A DNA stretch of 64,000 bases from Amulumruptor sp947039275 (GTDB lineage Bacteria; Bacteroidota; Bacteroidia; Bacteroidales; Muribaculaceae): contig CAMQYL010000005.1 of the NCBI GenBank assembly GCA_947039275.1, positions 1 through 64,000 of the forward strand, in the 5' to 3' direction. A program made the translations under genes and the position numbers. The notes under the pieces were generated by a model. That model was not told the origin of the DNA. It searched no databases and saw only the letters and a list, made by a program, of their open reading frames with translations. Shown here one piece after another: positions 18,580-26,368 of the stretch; the first letter of the stretch is position 1; each line of letters opens with the position of its first letter.

Positions 18580-19758
18580 ATGCACAAGGTTGTTATAAGG
18601 ATAGCATTTCTGCTGCTACTGCTTCTGCCCTCCGGGGCAGAAGCCCAGCAGAATGTCGGAAACACGGGCGACGATCTGCCGTCGCCCATAATCAATGATA
18701 ACAGTTCAGTGACCTTCCGTCTGTATGCACCCAAAGCAAAGGATGTCAGAGTCATAGGCGACTGGAGCAAAGACACCTCAGGAGCAAAGATGGTCAAAGG
18801 TCGCGGCGGCATATGGTCATTCTCCACCGACAGTCTTGCTTCGGAAATGTACACCTACCGGTATGTAGTGGACGGCATGACCATAATTGACCCTGGCAAT
18901 CCCTTTGCCAGACGCGATGTAGGCTCGTTGTTCTCGATATTCTTCATCGATGGGGGCACTGCCGACAATTATCAGGTACATGATGTGCCTCACGGCAAGA
19001 TGACAGAGGTGTGGTATCACTCCGATCGCCTCGGGATGGATCGCCGGATGCAAGTGTACACGCCGCCATTCTATGACCATACAGAGCGCAACTATCCCGT
19101 GCTCTACCTGCTCCACGGCAGCGGCGGGGATGAAAATGCCTGGGTAGAACTCGGCAATGTGTCCCGCATCATGGACAATCTCATCGCCCAAAAGAAGGCT
19201 GAGCCGATGATAGTAGTCATGCCCAACGGCAATCCGGGCATGCAGGCTGCGCCGGGGGAGACAGTCCGGAATCTGGCATACAGGCCTACAATGTCCAACA
19301 ATCTCCCCGGATTTCGTAACGGAGCCTACGAAGAGTCATTTCCGGAAATAGTATCGTTTATCGACAGCAGGTACAGAACTGTCCCCGACAAATCACGCCG
19401 TGCCATAGCTGGCCTATCGATGGGTGGTTTTCACTCATTGACCATCTCGGCAAACTATCCCGATCTGTTTAACTATGTAGGTCTTTTCTCTGCGGGCTTC
19501 CCCTCGCCTGACGAGTCTTTGCCCGCATACGCCGATATGGATCGGAAACTTAAGGCACAGGCATCCAAGGGCATGAAGCTCTATTGGGTGGGATGCGGCA
19601 TCGAAGACCAGTTTAAAATCCACGATAAAGCACGCGATTTCGCCGACAGAATGAAGGGCTACGGTGTAAACACCGTCTTTCACAGTTCACCCAATGGTCA
19701 CGTCTGGAGCAACTGGCGCCAATATCTCCTCATATTCGCGCCCCGGTTATTCAGATGA
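18580..19758 (+). CDS. Exported esterase, Fes/XynZ-like (N-terminal E-set domain plus esterase D domain)
   Basis: A 392-residue protein with a signal peptide. Residues about 35-110 form a CBM48/E-set-like beta domain (FRLYAPKAKDVRVIGDW). The esterase domain follows with LLHGSGGDENAW, nucleophile S280 in GLSMGG and H374 in NGHVWSNW. This arrangement occurs in feruloyl/acetyl-xylan esterases and in Fes/IroE-like siderophore esterases; which it resembles more cannot be decided by eye. It follows the barrel gene by 9 bases and overlaps the next gene by 4 bases, so it is co-transcribed. Confidence 0.86.
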   Translation: MHKVVIRIAFLLLLLLPSGAEAQQNVGNTGDDLPSPIINDNSSVTFRLYAPKAKDVRVIGDWSKDTSGAKMVKGRGGIWSFSTDSLASEMYTYRYVVDGMTIIDPGNPFARRDVGSLFSIFFIDGGTADNYQVHDVPHGKMTEVWYHSDRLGMDRRMQVYTPPFYDHTERNYPVLYLLHGSGGDENAWVELGNVSRIMDNLIAQKKAEPMIVVMPNGNPGMQAAPGETVRNLAYRPTMSNNLPGFRNGAYEESFPEIVSFIDSRYRTVPDKSRRAIAGLSMGGFHSLTISANYPDLFNYVGLFSAGFPSPDESLPAYADMDRKLKAQASKGMKLYWVGCGIEDQFKIHDKARDFADRMKGYGVNTVFHSSPNGHVWSNWRQYLLIFAPRLFR

Positions 19759-20426
19759 TGATCAGACGTCACCTCCTTTCGTGCATGACAATCGTCCTGG
19801 CTTCGTGGGGCGTCTGTCCTCAGTCATTACAGACCTCCGTGTCGGTCCAGGCCACACACGGGTCCAGATTCCGCTCCACGCTGGGCATCTTTCACCGTAG
19901 TGAGGATCATCTCAGAGGCACAGCCCGCTGGTCTGCCAATATACAAGAAGAATATCGTCCGATGTCTGCTTTGTCACTGTTTGCCGGTTACACATTTCTA
20001 TATAACCATGCTTATGCCGGAGACAATACACGCTACTGGCAGCCGAGACACCGGCTTTTTGCTTCGGTAATGCCACGTTACAGCAGGTATGGGTTCAACT
20101 TCAATTTCCGGCAGATGTACCAGATAGTGCTGTGGCATGACCATGGGGGCAACAGGGTCCAGAGACTGCGTAGCCGCATCTATGTCGAACGTCCCGTATA
20201 TCACGATGCTCTGCGGCCCTTTACTTACTATGAACTACTCTTCGACCCTTGTGAACACCTCAGTATGAAAACACACCAACTCACTGCCGGATTGAGTTAT
20301 TATCCAAGTGCATCCAACAAGGTCACGTTGCAGTACCGTCATATTTTCCGTACTGATGGCAGACATCCGACCGACGGCCTTGACATCCTGGGGGTTTCGT
20401 ATATGTACTTATTCAAGGGAGGGTGA
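19755..20426 (+). CDS. DUF2490-like outer membrane protein
   Basis: A 223-residue exported protein whose ATG overlaps the TGA of the esterase gene (ATGA). After the signal peptide the sequence shows alternating amphipathic strands rich in Tyr, Arg and Phe and the phrase RHRLFASVMPRYSRYGFNFNFR. The pattern matches DUF2490, a small beta-barrel family of unknown function. It is the last gene of the hydrolase run and is followed by a terminator. Confidence 0.68.
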   Translation: MMIRRHLLSCMTIVLASWGVCPQSLQTSVSVQATHGSRFRSTLGIFHRSEDHLRGTARWSANIQEEYRPMSALSLFAGYTFLYNHAYAGDNTRYWQPRHRLFASVMPRYSRYGFNFNFRQMYQIVLWHDHGGNRVQRLRSRIYVERPVYHDALRPFTYYELLFDPCEHLSMKTHQLTAGLSYYPSASNKVTLQYRHIFRTDGRHPTDGLDILGVSYMYLFKGG

Positions 20427-20470
20427 TATTTGCGCCAAGTCATAGGAGACGGTGTAATAATTGCCACATA

Positions 20471-20505
20471 TCCGCCGGTATTCTGGCTATACCGGCGGAT
20501 TTTTT
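20471..20505 (+). terminator. Terminator of the hydrolase cluster
   Basis: An 11-bp stem (TCCGCCGGTAT / ATACCGGCGGA), a 7-base loop, then TTTTTTG: a strong intrinsic terminator. Confidence 0.9.
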
Positions 20506-20506
20506 G

Positions 20507-20515
20507 TATCTTTAG
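20507..20515 (+). promoter_or_regulatory. Weak -7 box (TATCTTTAG) for mltF
   Basis: It differs from TAnnTTTG at the last position and starts within the T-run of the preceding terminator, 58 bases before the mltF ATG. Confidence 0.4.
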
Positions 20516-20572
20516 GCGATAAAATGATGCGCTTAGAGCGTTTTATGTTTGATATACACTAATATTCCGTCC

Positions 20573-21982
20573 ATGAAAACACTCCGACTGCTGCCGATAT
20601 TGCTTGCCGTGATAGTATTGGCATCGATAGCCATAGTGGGATGCCGCAACAAGGCTGCAAGGCTTGACGGCAGCGGTTCAGACTCCACTGCTACGGGATT
20701 TCCCGACACGCTGCGCGTTGCCACCCTCTACAGCCCGCTGTCATATTTCATCTACCGCGACCAGCCGATGGGCTATGACTACGACCTGCTCAACCAGCTC
20801 GCCCACGACAAGAACATGCTCCTCGACCTCAAGGTGGCTCCCAACCTCAACCGCGCGGTGGAGATGCTTGACTCGGGACTGATAGACCTCATAGCCTTCG
20901 AGGTGCCGATCACCGCCGAATATGCCGACCGCGTGATACCAGCCGGTCCTGAAAACATCACATTCCAGGTGCTTGTACAGCCCAAGGGCGACAGCCTTAT
21001 CACCGATGTGACACAGCTCGTAGGTCGTGACGTATATGTGGAGAAAGACTCCAAGTATATGGCACGTATGCAGAATCTCAATTCAGAGCTTGGCGGCGGC
21101 ATCAACATACACGCCATCGACAAGGACACCCTCATCACCGAAGACCTTATAGAGATGGTGTCGGAAGGCAAAATCCCTCTGACGGTGGTGGACTCCGACA
21201 TAGCGCGCATCAATAAGACCTACTACAACGACCTCGACATCACCATGCAGCTGAGCTATCCGCAACGCTCGGCGTGGGGAGTGTCACCGATGACCCCATG
21301 GCTTGCCGACTCCATCAATACATGGAGCAAGATGGAACGTCCCCGCATGGCGCGTGCCGAACTGCTTAAACGATACTTCGAGCTTAGCAAAAATTCCAAT
21401 ACCGTACCCAATGACCCGGGAGCGATGCTGTTTAAAAACGGGGTAATATCCCCCTACGACGCACTCTTCCGCCGCTACGCCAAAGACATCAGCTGGGACT
21501 GGCGACTGCTCGCTGCCCAGGGACACACCGAAAGCCGCTTCAACCCCAACGCCAAAAGCTGGGCAGGCGCCCGCGGCATCATGCAGATCATGCCCAAGAC
21601 CGCCCAAGCCTACGGTGTGAGCGTCAACAAGATTGCCGACAACAACACCAATATCAAGACCGCCACCGACATCATCAAGACCCTCAACGACATGTTCAAG
21701 TCACGTGTACCCGACCCTGCGGAGCGCAACAAGTTTATCCTCGCAGCCTACAATGCAGGTCCCGCGCACATATTGGATGCCATAGCCCTTGCCAAGAAAT
21801 ACGGCAAAGACCCCACAAAATGGGACGGCAACGTGGCTGAGGCGATATTGATGAAGACCAATCCGCAATACTACAACGACCCAGTGGTAAAATACGGCTA
21901 CTGCCGAGGCAGAGAGACCTACGCCTATGTCAACAAAGTCATGGACTACTATAACCGCGCCAAAGCCAAGGTGCCGCAGTAG
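20573..21982 (+). CDS. mltF: MltF-like membrane-bound lytic murein transglycosylase
   Basis: A 469-residue lipoprotein (lipobox IVGC at about residue 23-26). Residues about 45-270 resemble a solute-binding (SBP_bac_3) domain (LRVATLYSPLSYFIYRDQPM), and about 300-430 form an SLT goose-lysozyme-like domain with catalytic E320 in HTESRFNP and the signature GARGIMQIMPKTA, followed by AAYNAGPAH. This is the MltF layout: cleavage of peptidoglycan glycan strands, tuned by ligand binding in the N-domain. The ATG at 20573 is chosen over an upstream TTG because it gives a proper signal peptide. It is a single-gene unit. Confidence 0.9.
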   Translation: MKTLRLLPILLAVIVLASIAIVGCRNKAARLDGSGSDSTATGFPDTLRVATLYSPLSYFIYRDQPMGYDYDLLNQLAHDKNMLLDLKVAPNLNRAVEMLDSGLIDLIAFEVPITAEYADRVIPAGPENITFQVLVQPKGDSLITDVTQLVGRDVYVEKDSKYMARMQNLNSELGGGINIHAIDKDTLITEDLIEMVSEGKIPLTVVDSDIARINKTYYNDLDITMQLSYPQRSAWGVSPMTPWLADSINTWSKMERPRMARAELLKRYFELSKNSNTVPNDPGAMLFKNGVISPYDALFRRYAKDISWDWRLLAAQGHTESRFNPNAKSWAGARGIMQIMPKTAQAYGVSVNKIADNNTNIKTATDIIKTLNDMFKSRVPDPAERNKFILAAYNAGPAHILDAIALAKKYGKDPTKWDGNVAEAILMKTNPQYYNDPVVKYGYCRGRETYAYVNKVMDYYNRAKAKVPQ

Positions 21983-21991
21983 TATCTGATA

Positions 21992-22027
21992 AATTTTATA
22001 AATCTTATAAGTCTTATAAGATTTATA
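21992..22027. repeat. 9-bp-period tandem repeat after mltF
   Basis: Four 9-base units (AATTTTATA, AATCTTATA, AGTCTTATA, AGATTTATA) in a row, starting 10 bases after the stop codon. They also form a near-perfect inverted repeat. A GC-richer array with the same period follows gyrB. Confidence 0.7.
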
Positions 22028-22031
22028 AAGA

Positions 22032-22068
22032 ATCAGGGGCATCCCGCCGAAAGCGGGATGCCCCTGAT
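22032..22068. terminator. Bidirectional terminator between mltF and efp
   Basis: A perfect 16-bp stem (ATCAGGGGCATCCCGC and its complement) with loop CGAAA between two convergent genes. T-rich DNA follows on the minus-strand side. Confidence 0.8.
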
Positions 22069-22103
22069 GGTATTAGCTATGTGTGATGATTGGAGAGAGC
22101 GGC

Positions 22104-22670
22104 TTATGCCTTGACGCGCTCTACGTATGAGCCGTCGCGGGTGTCGATTTTCACCTTGTCGCCGGTATTGCAGAAAAGGGGCACACGCACTTCGGCACCT
22201 GTCTCGAGCGTAGCGGGCTTGAGGGTGTTGGTGGCTGTATCGCCCTTGATGCCGGGCTCGGTGTAGGTGATTTCAAGCACCACGTTGACAGGCATCTCGC
22301 AGGTGAGGATTTCCTCTGAAGCAGCCTCGACCATAGCCTCGCAGATGTCACCCTCCTTGAGGAACTGGACACCGTCGATGCTCTCGCCGTTGATGGCAAT
22401 CTGCTCGAAAGTCTCAGTGTGCATGAAGTTATAGCCCATCTCGTCCTTGTAGAGGAACTGGTAGGGACGACGCTCGATGCGCACCTCATTGACCTTCACG
22501 CCAGAGTTCCAGGTCTTGTCAAGCACACGGCCTGTACGCACGTTCTTGAGCTTTGTACGCACGAAAGCCGGACCCTTGCCGGGCTTAACATGGAGAAATT
22601 CGACAATGAAGAAGTAGTTGCCGTCGATATCGAGGCACATGCCGTTTTTGAAATCTGCGGTCGTTGCCAT
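22104..22670 (-). CDS. efp: Elongation factor P
   Basis: A 188-residue translation factor that relieves ribosome stalling at proline runs. It has the three-domain EF-P length, with the loop residue that reaches the P-site at K32 in VKPGKGPAF and the C-terminal signature GDKVKIDTRDGSYVERV. The N-terminus matches other Bacteroidetes EF-Ps (MATTADFKNGMCLDIDGNYF). No EpmA/EpmB modification gene lies nearby. It is convergent with mltF and has its own promoter. Confidence 0.97.
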   Translation of the reverse strand: MATTADFKNGMCLDIDGNYFFIVEFLHVKPGKGPAFVRTKLKNVRTGRVLDKTWNSGVKVNEVRIERRPYQFLYKDEMGYNFMHTETFEQIAINGESIDGVQFLKEGDICEAMVEAASEEILTCEMPVNVVLEITYTEPGIKGDTATNTLKPATLETGAEVRVPLFCNTGDKVKIDTRDGSYVERVKA

Positions 22671-22748
22671 AGGGGATTTGTTGGTTTGTGTATTTGTATT
22701 TTATTGATTTATGATTGATTACGTTTCTGTTGCCCACGAAACGGACAT

Positions 22749-22757
22749 GCAAAGTTA
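22749..22757 (-). promoter_or_regulatory. Promoter -7 box for efp
   Basis: The minus strand reads TAACTTTGC, about 80 bases before the efp ATG. Confidence 0.7.
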
Positions 22758-22883
22758 CAAAAATTATTCCATTCTGCCATACTTTGATACGTGCGCGCAT
22801 GAAGAGCGATGGCAGATTTTGTTAATTTTTCTTTAATGACACATTTTATCTGCCAAATTGTTGTGCCAAACCATAATTTTCTC

Positions 22884-22892
22884 TAATTTTGC
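22884..22892 (+). promoter_or_regulatory. Promoter of the phe/tyr operon
   Basis: TAATTTTGC matches TAnnTTTG; TTG at 22861-22863 is a possible -33 element. Transcription would start near 22898, about 30 bases before the leader peptide. Confidence 0.7.
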
Positions 22893-22928
22893 CAGCAAAT
22901 AATCCAATAGGGTTATAATCTACAAACG

Positions 22929-22985
22929 ATGAAGCGATTTAGCACATATTACTTTTATTCTTATTTTTATTTCGGCAAGAGATAA
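22929..22985 (+). CDS. Phe/Tyr-rich leader peptide of the aromatic operon
   Basis: A short frame encoding MKRFSTYYFYSYFYFGKR then TAA. Nine of its 18 residues are aromatic (four Phe, five Tyr), including a run of eight aromatics broken only by one Ser. It sits between the promoter and a terminator/antiterminator pair upstream of pheA, the position and composition expected of a ribosome-mediated attenuation leader such as E. coli pheL, but sensing both Phe and Tyr. It is too short to be found by ordinary gene callers. Slow translation when charged Phe- or Tyr-tRNA is scarce would favour the antiterminator. Confidence 0.85.
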   Translation: MKRFSTYYFYSYFYFGKR

Positions 22986-22989
22986 GAAA

Positions 22990-23096
22990 GGGATTTTATA
23001 TGTGCCTACAGACTTCCGACAGTTACACAGCCTCAAGCCATGAGGCGACAACGATATAAAATCCCGACCGCAGCGAGCGGCACGGGATTTTTTATT
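22990..23096 (+). promoter_or_regulatory. Transcription attenuator upstream of pheA
   Basis: Segment A (22990-23001, GGGATTTTATAT) is perfectly complementary over 12 bases to segment B (23054-23065, ATATAAAATCCC). B can instead pair with segment C (23083-23091): AAAATCCCG / CGGGATTTT, extended by CCGC/GCGG, followed by TTTTTT, which is a strong intrinsic terminator. A small hairpin (23030-23046, GCCTCA/TGAGGC) lies between A and B. A begins 4 bases after the leader stop codon, so a ribosome that finishes the leader masks A and allows termination; a stalled one leaves A free to trap B. The pheA ATG is 17 bases downstream of the terminator. Confidence 0.85.
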
Positions 23097-23112
23097 AACA
23101 TCACAATCTCAT

Positions 23113-23994
23113 ATGACACGACCATCAGACGACAACATATCAGCCTCAGCCCTCAGAGTGGGCATACAGGGTGTGCCCGGATGCTATCACGATGCAGCCG
23201 CACACCTCTACTTTGCCGACCGCGACATAATGCCGGTGGCGTTTGATACGTTTGACGCTGAGTTTGACCATCTCGCCAACGACGCGTCGATGGTGGGAGC
23301 CGTGGCGATAGAGAACACCATAGCCGGCGCGCTGCTCCAGAATCACGAACTGCTCCGCAAGAGCAATCTCGTCATCGTGGGCGAGCACAAAATGCGCATA
23401 TCGCACACCCTGTGCGCGCTGCCCGGACAGCGGATAGACCAACTGACAGAGGTCAATTCACATCCGATGGCACTTATGCAGTGTGCCAACTACCTCAACC
23501 TGCACCCCAACCTGCGCAAGGTAGAGAAATTTGACACCGCTGGGAGCGCCAAGGAGATTTACGAGCAGAACCTGACGGGGCATGCAGCCGTGTGCGGCGA
23601 ATATGCCGCAGAGCTCTACGGTCTTGAAATCCTCGACCGCGGTATAGAGACCAACAAGCGCAACTTCACCCGCTTCCTCTTCGTATGCGACCCGCTGATG
23701 GCTCATGAGCTGGCTCCGCGCCCCGAGGACACCGACAAGGCATCGATAGTATTCACCATCCCCCACGCCAAAGGGTCGCTGTGCCACATACTGACCATAC
23801 TGTCGTTCTACGACATCAACATGAGCAAAATACAGTCAATGCCCATCATAGGCCGCGAGTGGGAGTACCGCTTCTACGTAGATGTGACATATGACAGTTA
23901 TGTGCGCTACCGCCAGAGCATCGAGGCTGTGCGCCCCCTGCTCAACGACCTGCGGATACTTGGAGAATATAAAGAATGTAAAAACGAAATATGA
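23113..23994 (+). CDS. pheA: Prephenate dehydratase with ACT domain
   Basis: A 293-residue enzyme converting prephenate to phenylpyruvate, the Phe branch. The dehydratase domain begins with RVGIQGVPGCYHDAA, includes AIENTIAGALLQNH and the catalytic TRF in NFTRFLFV. The ACT domain starts at about residue 215 (FTIPHAKGSLCHIL); the usual GAL and ESRP Phe-binding motifs read GSL and IQSMP here, so allosteric Phe binding may be altered. There is no chorismate mutase domain; that activity is fused to DAHP synthase two genes on. First gene after the attenuator; its TGA overlaps the next ATG (ATGA). Confidence 0.95.
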   Translation: MTRPSDDNISASALRVGIQGVPGCYHDAAAHLYFADRDIMPVAFDTFDAEFDHLANDASMVGAVAIENTIAGALLQNHELLRKSNLVIVGEHKMRISHTLCALPGQRIDQLTEVNSHPMALMQCANYLNLHPNLRKVEKFDTAGSAKEIYEQNLTGHAAVCGEYAAELYGLEILDRGIETNKRNFTRFLFVCDPLMAHELAPRPEDTDKASIVFTIPHAKGSLCHILTILSFYDINMSKIQSMPIIGREWEYRFYVDVTYDSYVRYRQSIEAVRPLLNDLRILGEYKECKNEI

Positions 23995-25157
23995 AAGACA
24001 TCATACCAGCTGACCGCGTAAGCCAGGTCAAAGAATACTACTTCTCACGCAAGCTGCGTGAGATAGCCCGGATGAAAGCCTCAGGGCTTGACATCATATC
24101 GCTCGGCGTGGGAGGTCCCGACCTTCCGCCGGCACAGTCAGTCATCGACACTCTGAGCCAGCAGGCTTCGCGCCCTGACACACACTCCTACCAGCCTTAC
24201 GTGGGCATCCCGGAGCTGCGTCAGGCTTTCGCCTGCTGGTATGACCGTTATTACGGGGTCAAACTGGATCCGGCTACCGAAATACAGCCACTCATCGGGT
24301 CAAAGGAGGGCATACTCCACGTGTCGCTGGCATTTCTCAACCCCGGCGACGGCGTGCTCGTGCCCAATCCCGGCTATCCGACCTACACAAGTGTCAGCCG
24401 CCTTGTCGGTGCTGAGATACACAGCTACGACCTGACCGAGGAGAGCGGATGGATGCCCGACTTCGACGCCATGGAGCGTCTGCCACTCGACCGCATCAAA
24501 CTGATGTGGGTCAACTATCCCAATATGCCTACAGGGACTCCGGCATCGGCAGAGCTGTTTGAGAAACTCGTGGCATTCGGCAAAAAACACGGCATCGTCA
24601 TAGTCCATGACAATCCCTACAGCTTCATACTCAACGAGCATCCGCTGAGCATACTCTCCACCCCTGGAGCAAAGGATATAGCGATAGAGTTCAATTCGCT
24701 CTCCAAGAGCCACAACATGTCTGGATGGCGCATAGCCATGGTGGCAGCCAACCCGACCTTCATATCGTGGATACTTAAAGTCAAGAGCAATATAGACTCC
24801 GGACAGTTCCGCCCGATGATGCTCGCCGCCGTCGAAGCCCTGAGCCAGCCCGACAGCTGGTATGCCGAGGTCAACCGCGTGTACCGCGAACGACGCGAAG
24901 TAGCCGAAAAGATAGCCACCGCAGCCGGCTGCACTTTCGATCCGCGCCAGCAGGGACTGTTTGTGTGGGCGCGCATCCCCGATAGCTGCGAGTCAGCCGA
25001 GGCTATGTCAGACCGCCTGCTCTATGACGCACACGTGTTTGTCACCCCTGGCAGCATATTCGGCAGCAACGGCGACCGATACATACGCCTCTCACTCTGC
25101 ACTCCGCGCGAACGGATGGAGGAAGCCCTGATGCGCGTACAGAATCTCAACAAGTAA
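23991..25157 (+). CDS. Class I/II aminotransferase, probably aromatic
   Basis: A 388-residue PLP enzyme. The PLP lysine is K239 in NSLSKSHNMSGWR; YPNMPTG and the C-terminal RLSLC are the substrate- and phosphate-contact regions of fold-type I aminotransferases. The position between pheA and the DAHP synthase fusion strongly suggests that it transaminates phenylpyruvate and 4-hydroxyphenylpyruvate to Phe and Tyr. By sequence alone it could also be an LL-diaminopimelate- or aspartate-type enzyme. It is translationally coupled to pheA. Confidence 0.88.
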   Translation: MKDIIPADRVSQVKEYYFSRKLREIARMKASGLDIISLGVGGPDLPPAQSVIDTLSQQASRPDTHSYQPYVGIPELRQAFACWYDRYYGVKLDPATEIQPLIGSKEGILHVSLAFLNPGDGVLVPNPGYPTYTSVSRLVGAEIHSYDLTEESGWMPDFDAMERLPLDRIKLMWVNYPNMPTGTPASAELFEKLVAFGKKHGIVIVHDNPYSFILNEHPLSILSTPGAKDIAIEFNSLSKSHNMSGWRIAMVAANPTFISWILKVKSNIDSGQFRPMMLAAVEALSQPDSWYAEVNRVYRERREVAEKIATAAGCTFDPRQQGLFVWARIPDSCESAEAMSDRLLYDAHVFVTPGSIFGSNGDRYIRLSLCTPRERMEEALMRVQNLNK

Positions 25158-25184
25158 TCAAATAAATAAAAAACATATCATCTT

Positions 25185-26255
25185 ATGAAAGATCTCAAAC
25201 CCATCGTCGACGACATCAAACCCCTTATAATAGCCGGTCCGTGCAGTGCCGAGACCGAAAAGCAGGTCATGGAGACCGCAGCCCAGCTCGCTGAAAACGG
25301 CATCAAGATATTCCGCGCTGGCATCTGGAAGCCCCGTACCAAGCCCGGAGGCTTCGAGGGCGTAGGTGCAGAAGGTCTCGGCTGGATGCGCCGTGTCAAG
25401 GAGGAGCTCGGCATGCTCACAGCCACCGAAGTAGCCACACGCCAGCATGTCAAGGAGGCTCTCGAAGCCGGCATAGACATCCTCTGGATCGGAGCCCGCA
25501 CCTCAGCCAACCCCTTTGCCATGCAGGAGATAGCCGACACACTTGCCGAGGCACAGGTGCCCGACCTGCCTGTGCTGGTCAAGAACCCCGTCAATCCCGA
25601 TCTCGAACTGTGGATCGGTGCGCTCCAGCGCATCTACAATGCCGGCATACGCCGACTCGGAGCGATACACCGCGGTTTCTCGGTCTATGGCAAGCATCTC
25701 TACCGCAACATGCCCCAGTGGCACATACCCATCGAGCTTCGCCGCCGCATGCCTGAACTCACCATCGTATGCGACCCCAGCCACATCAGCGGCAAGCGCG
25801 AACTCATCGCCCCACTCTCACAGCAGAGCATGAACATGGGTTTTGACGGTCTCATCATCGAGAGCCATTGCGACCCAGACTGCGCCTGGAGCGACGCATC
25901 ACAGCAGGTGACTCCCGAAACCCTGGGTCTTATCCTCAACACACTCGTGACGCCTACTTCATCGCAGAGCACCGAGAGCCTCGCAGCCCTGCGCCAGCAG
26001 ATTGACAGCATCGACAACGAGCTTGTAGAACTCCTGTCAAAGCGCATGAGAGTGTCACGCGAAATCGGTCAGTATAAGAAGGAACACAGCATGCCCGTGC
26101 TGCAGATCGGACGCCATGACGAAATCATGCAGACACGTGCACGGCTTGCCGAGGAGATGGGCATGGCGGCAGATTTCATGCGCACAGTCCTCTCAGCCAT
26201 CCACGAGGAGTCAGTGCGCCAGCAGGTAGAAATATTCAACAACAACCGCGGATAA
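25185..26255 (+). CDS. aroF: Bifunctional DAHP synthase-chorismate mutase
   Basis: A 356-residue fusion. Residues about 1-255 are a type I-beta DAHP synthase (IIAGPCSAET near residue 17, then RAGIWKPRTKPGGFEG; metal and substrate residues in VCDPSHISG and ESHC), making the first committed shikimate intermediate. Residues about 265-356 are an AroQ-type chorismate mutase (LRQQIDSIDNELVELLSKRM). The same domain order is known in Prevotella DAHPS, where the C-terminal mutase also mediates allosteric control by prephenate. In this operon it therefore catalyses both the entry step and the chorismate-to-prephenate branch step, feeding PheA and TyrA on either side. The numbering of DAHPS paralogues (aroF/G/H) is not meaningful here. 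Confidence 0.93.
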   Translation: MKDLKPIVDDIKPLIIAGPCSAETEKQVMETAAQLAENGIKIFRAGIWKPRTKPGGFEGVGAEGLGWMRRVKEELGMLTATEVATRQHVKEALEAGIDILWIGARTSANPFAMQEIADTLAEAQVPDLPVLVKNPVNPDLELWIGALQRIYNAGIRRLGAIHRGFSVYGKHLYRNMPQWHIPIELRRRMPELTIVCDPSHISGKRELIAPLSQQSMNMGFDGLIIESHCDPDCAWSDASQQVTPETLGLILNTLVTPTSSQSTESLAALRQQIDSIDNELVELLSKRMRVSREIGQYKKEHSMPVLQIGRHDEIMQTRARLAEEMGMAADFMRTVLSAIHEESVRQQVEIFNNNRG

Positions 26256-26273
26256 CAGGAGATATGACATCAA

Positions 26274-26342
26274 ATGTAGGGACGCGGCGTGCCGAGGCTA
26301 TGCGTATTGCGTTTGATGACGCGGCACGCCGCGTCCCTACAT
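26274..26342. repeat. REP-like inverted pair inside the aromatic operon
   Basis: Two perfect 21-bp arms (ATGTAGGGACGCGGCGTGCC plus G, and its complement) with a 27-base loop lie between the DAHPS fusion and tyrA. This is the GACGCGGC variant of the GTAGGGAC family; a near-identical pair is at 58957-59034. In the transcript it could form a large hairpin affecting tyrA expression or RNA stability. Confidence 0.85.
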
Positions 26343-26368
26343 GTAAATAATATGCTGATTAATTGGCC

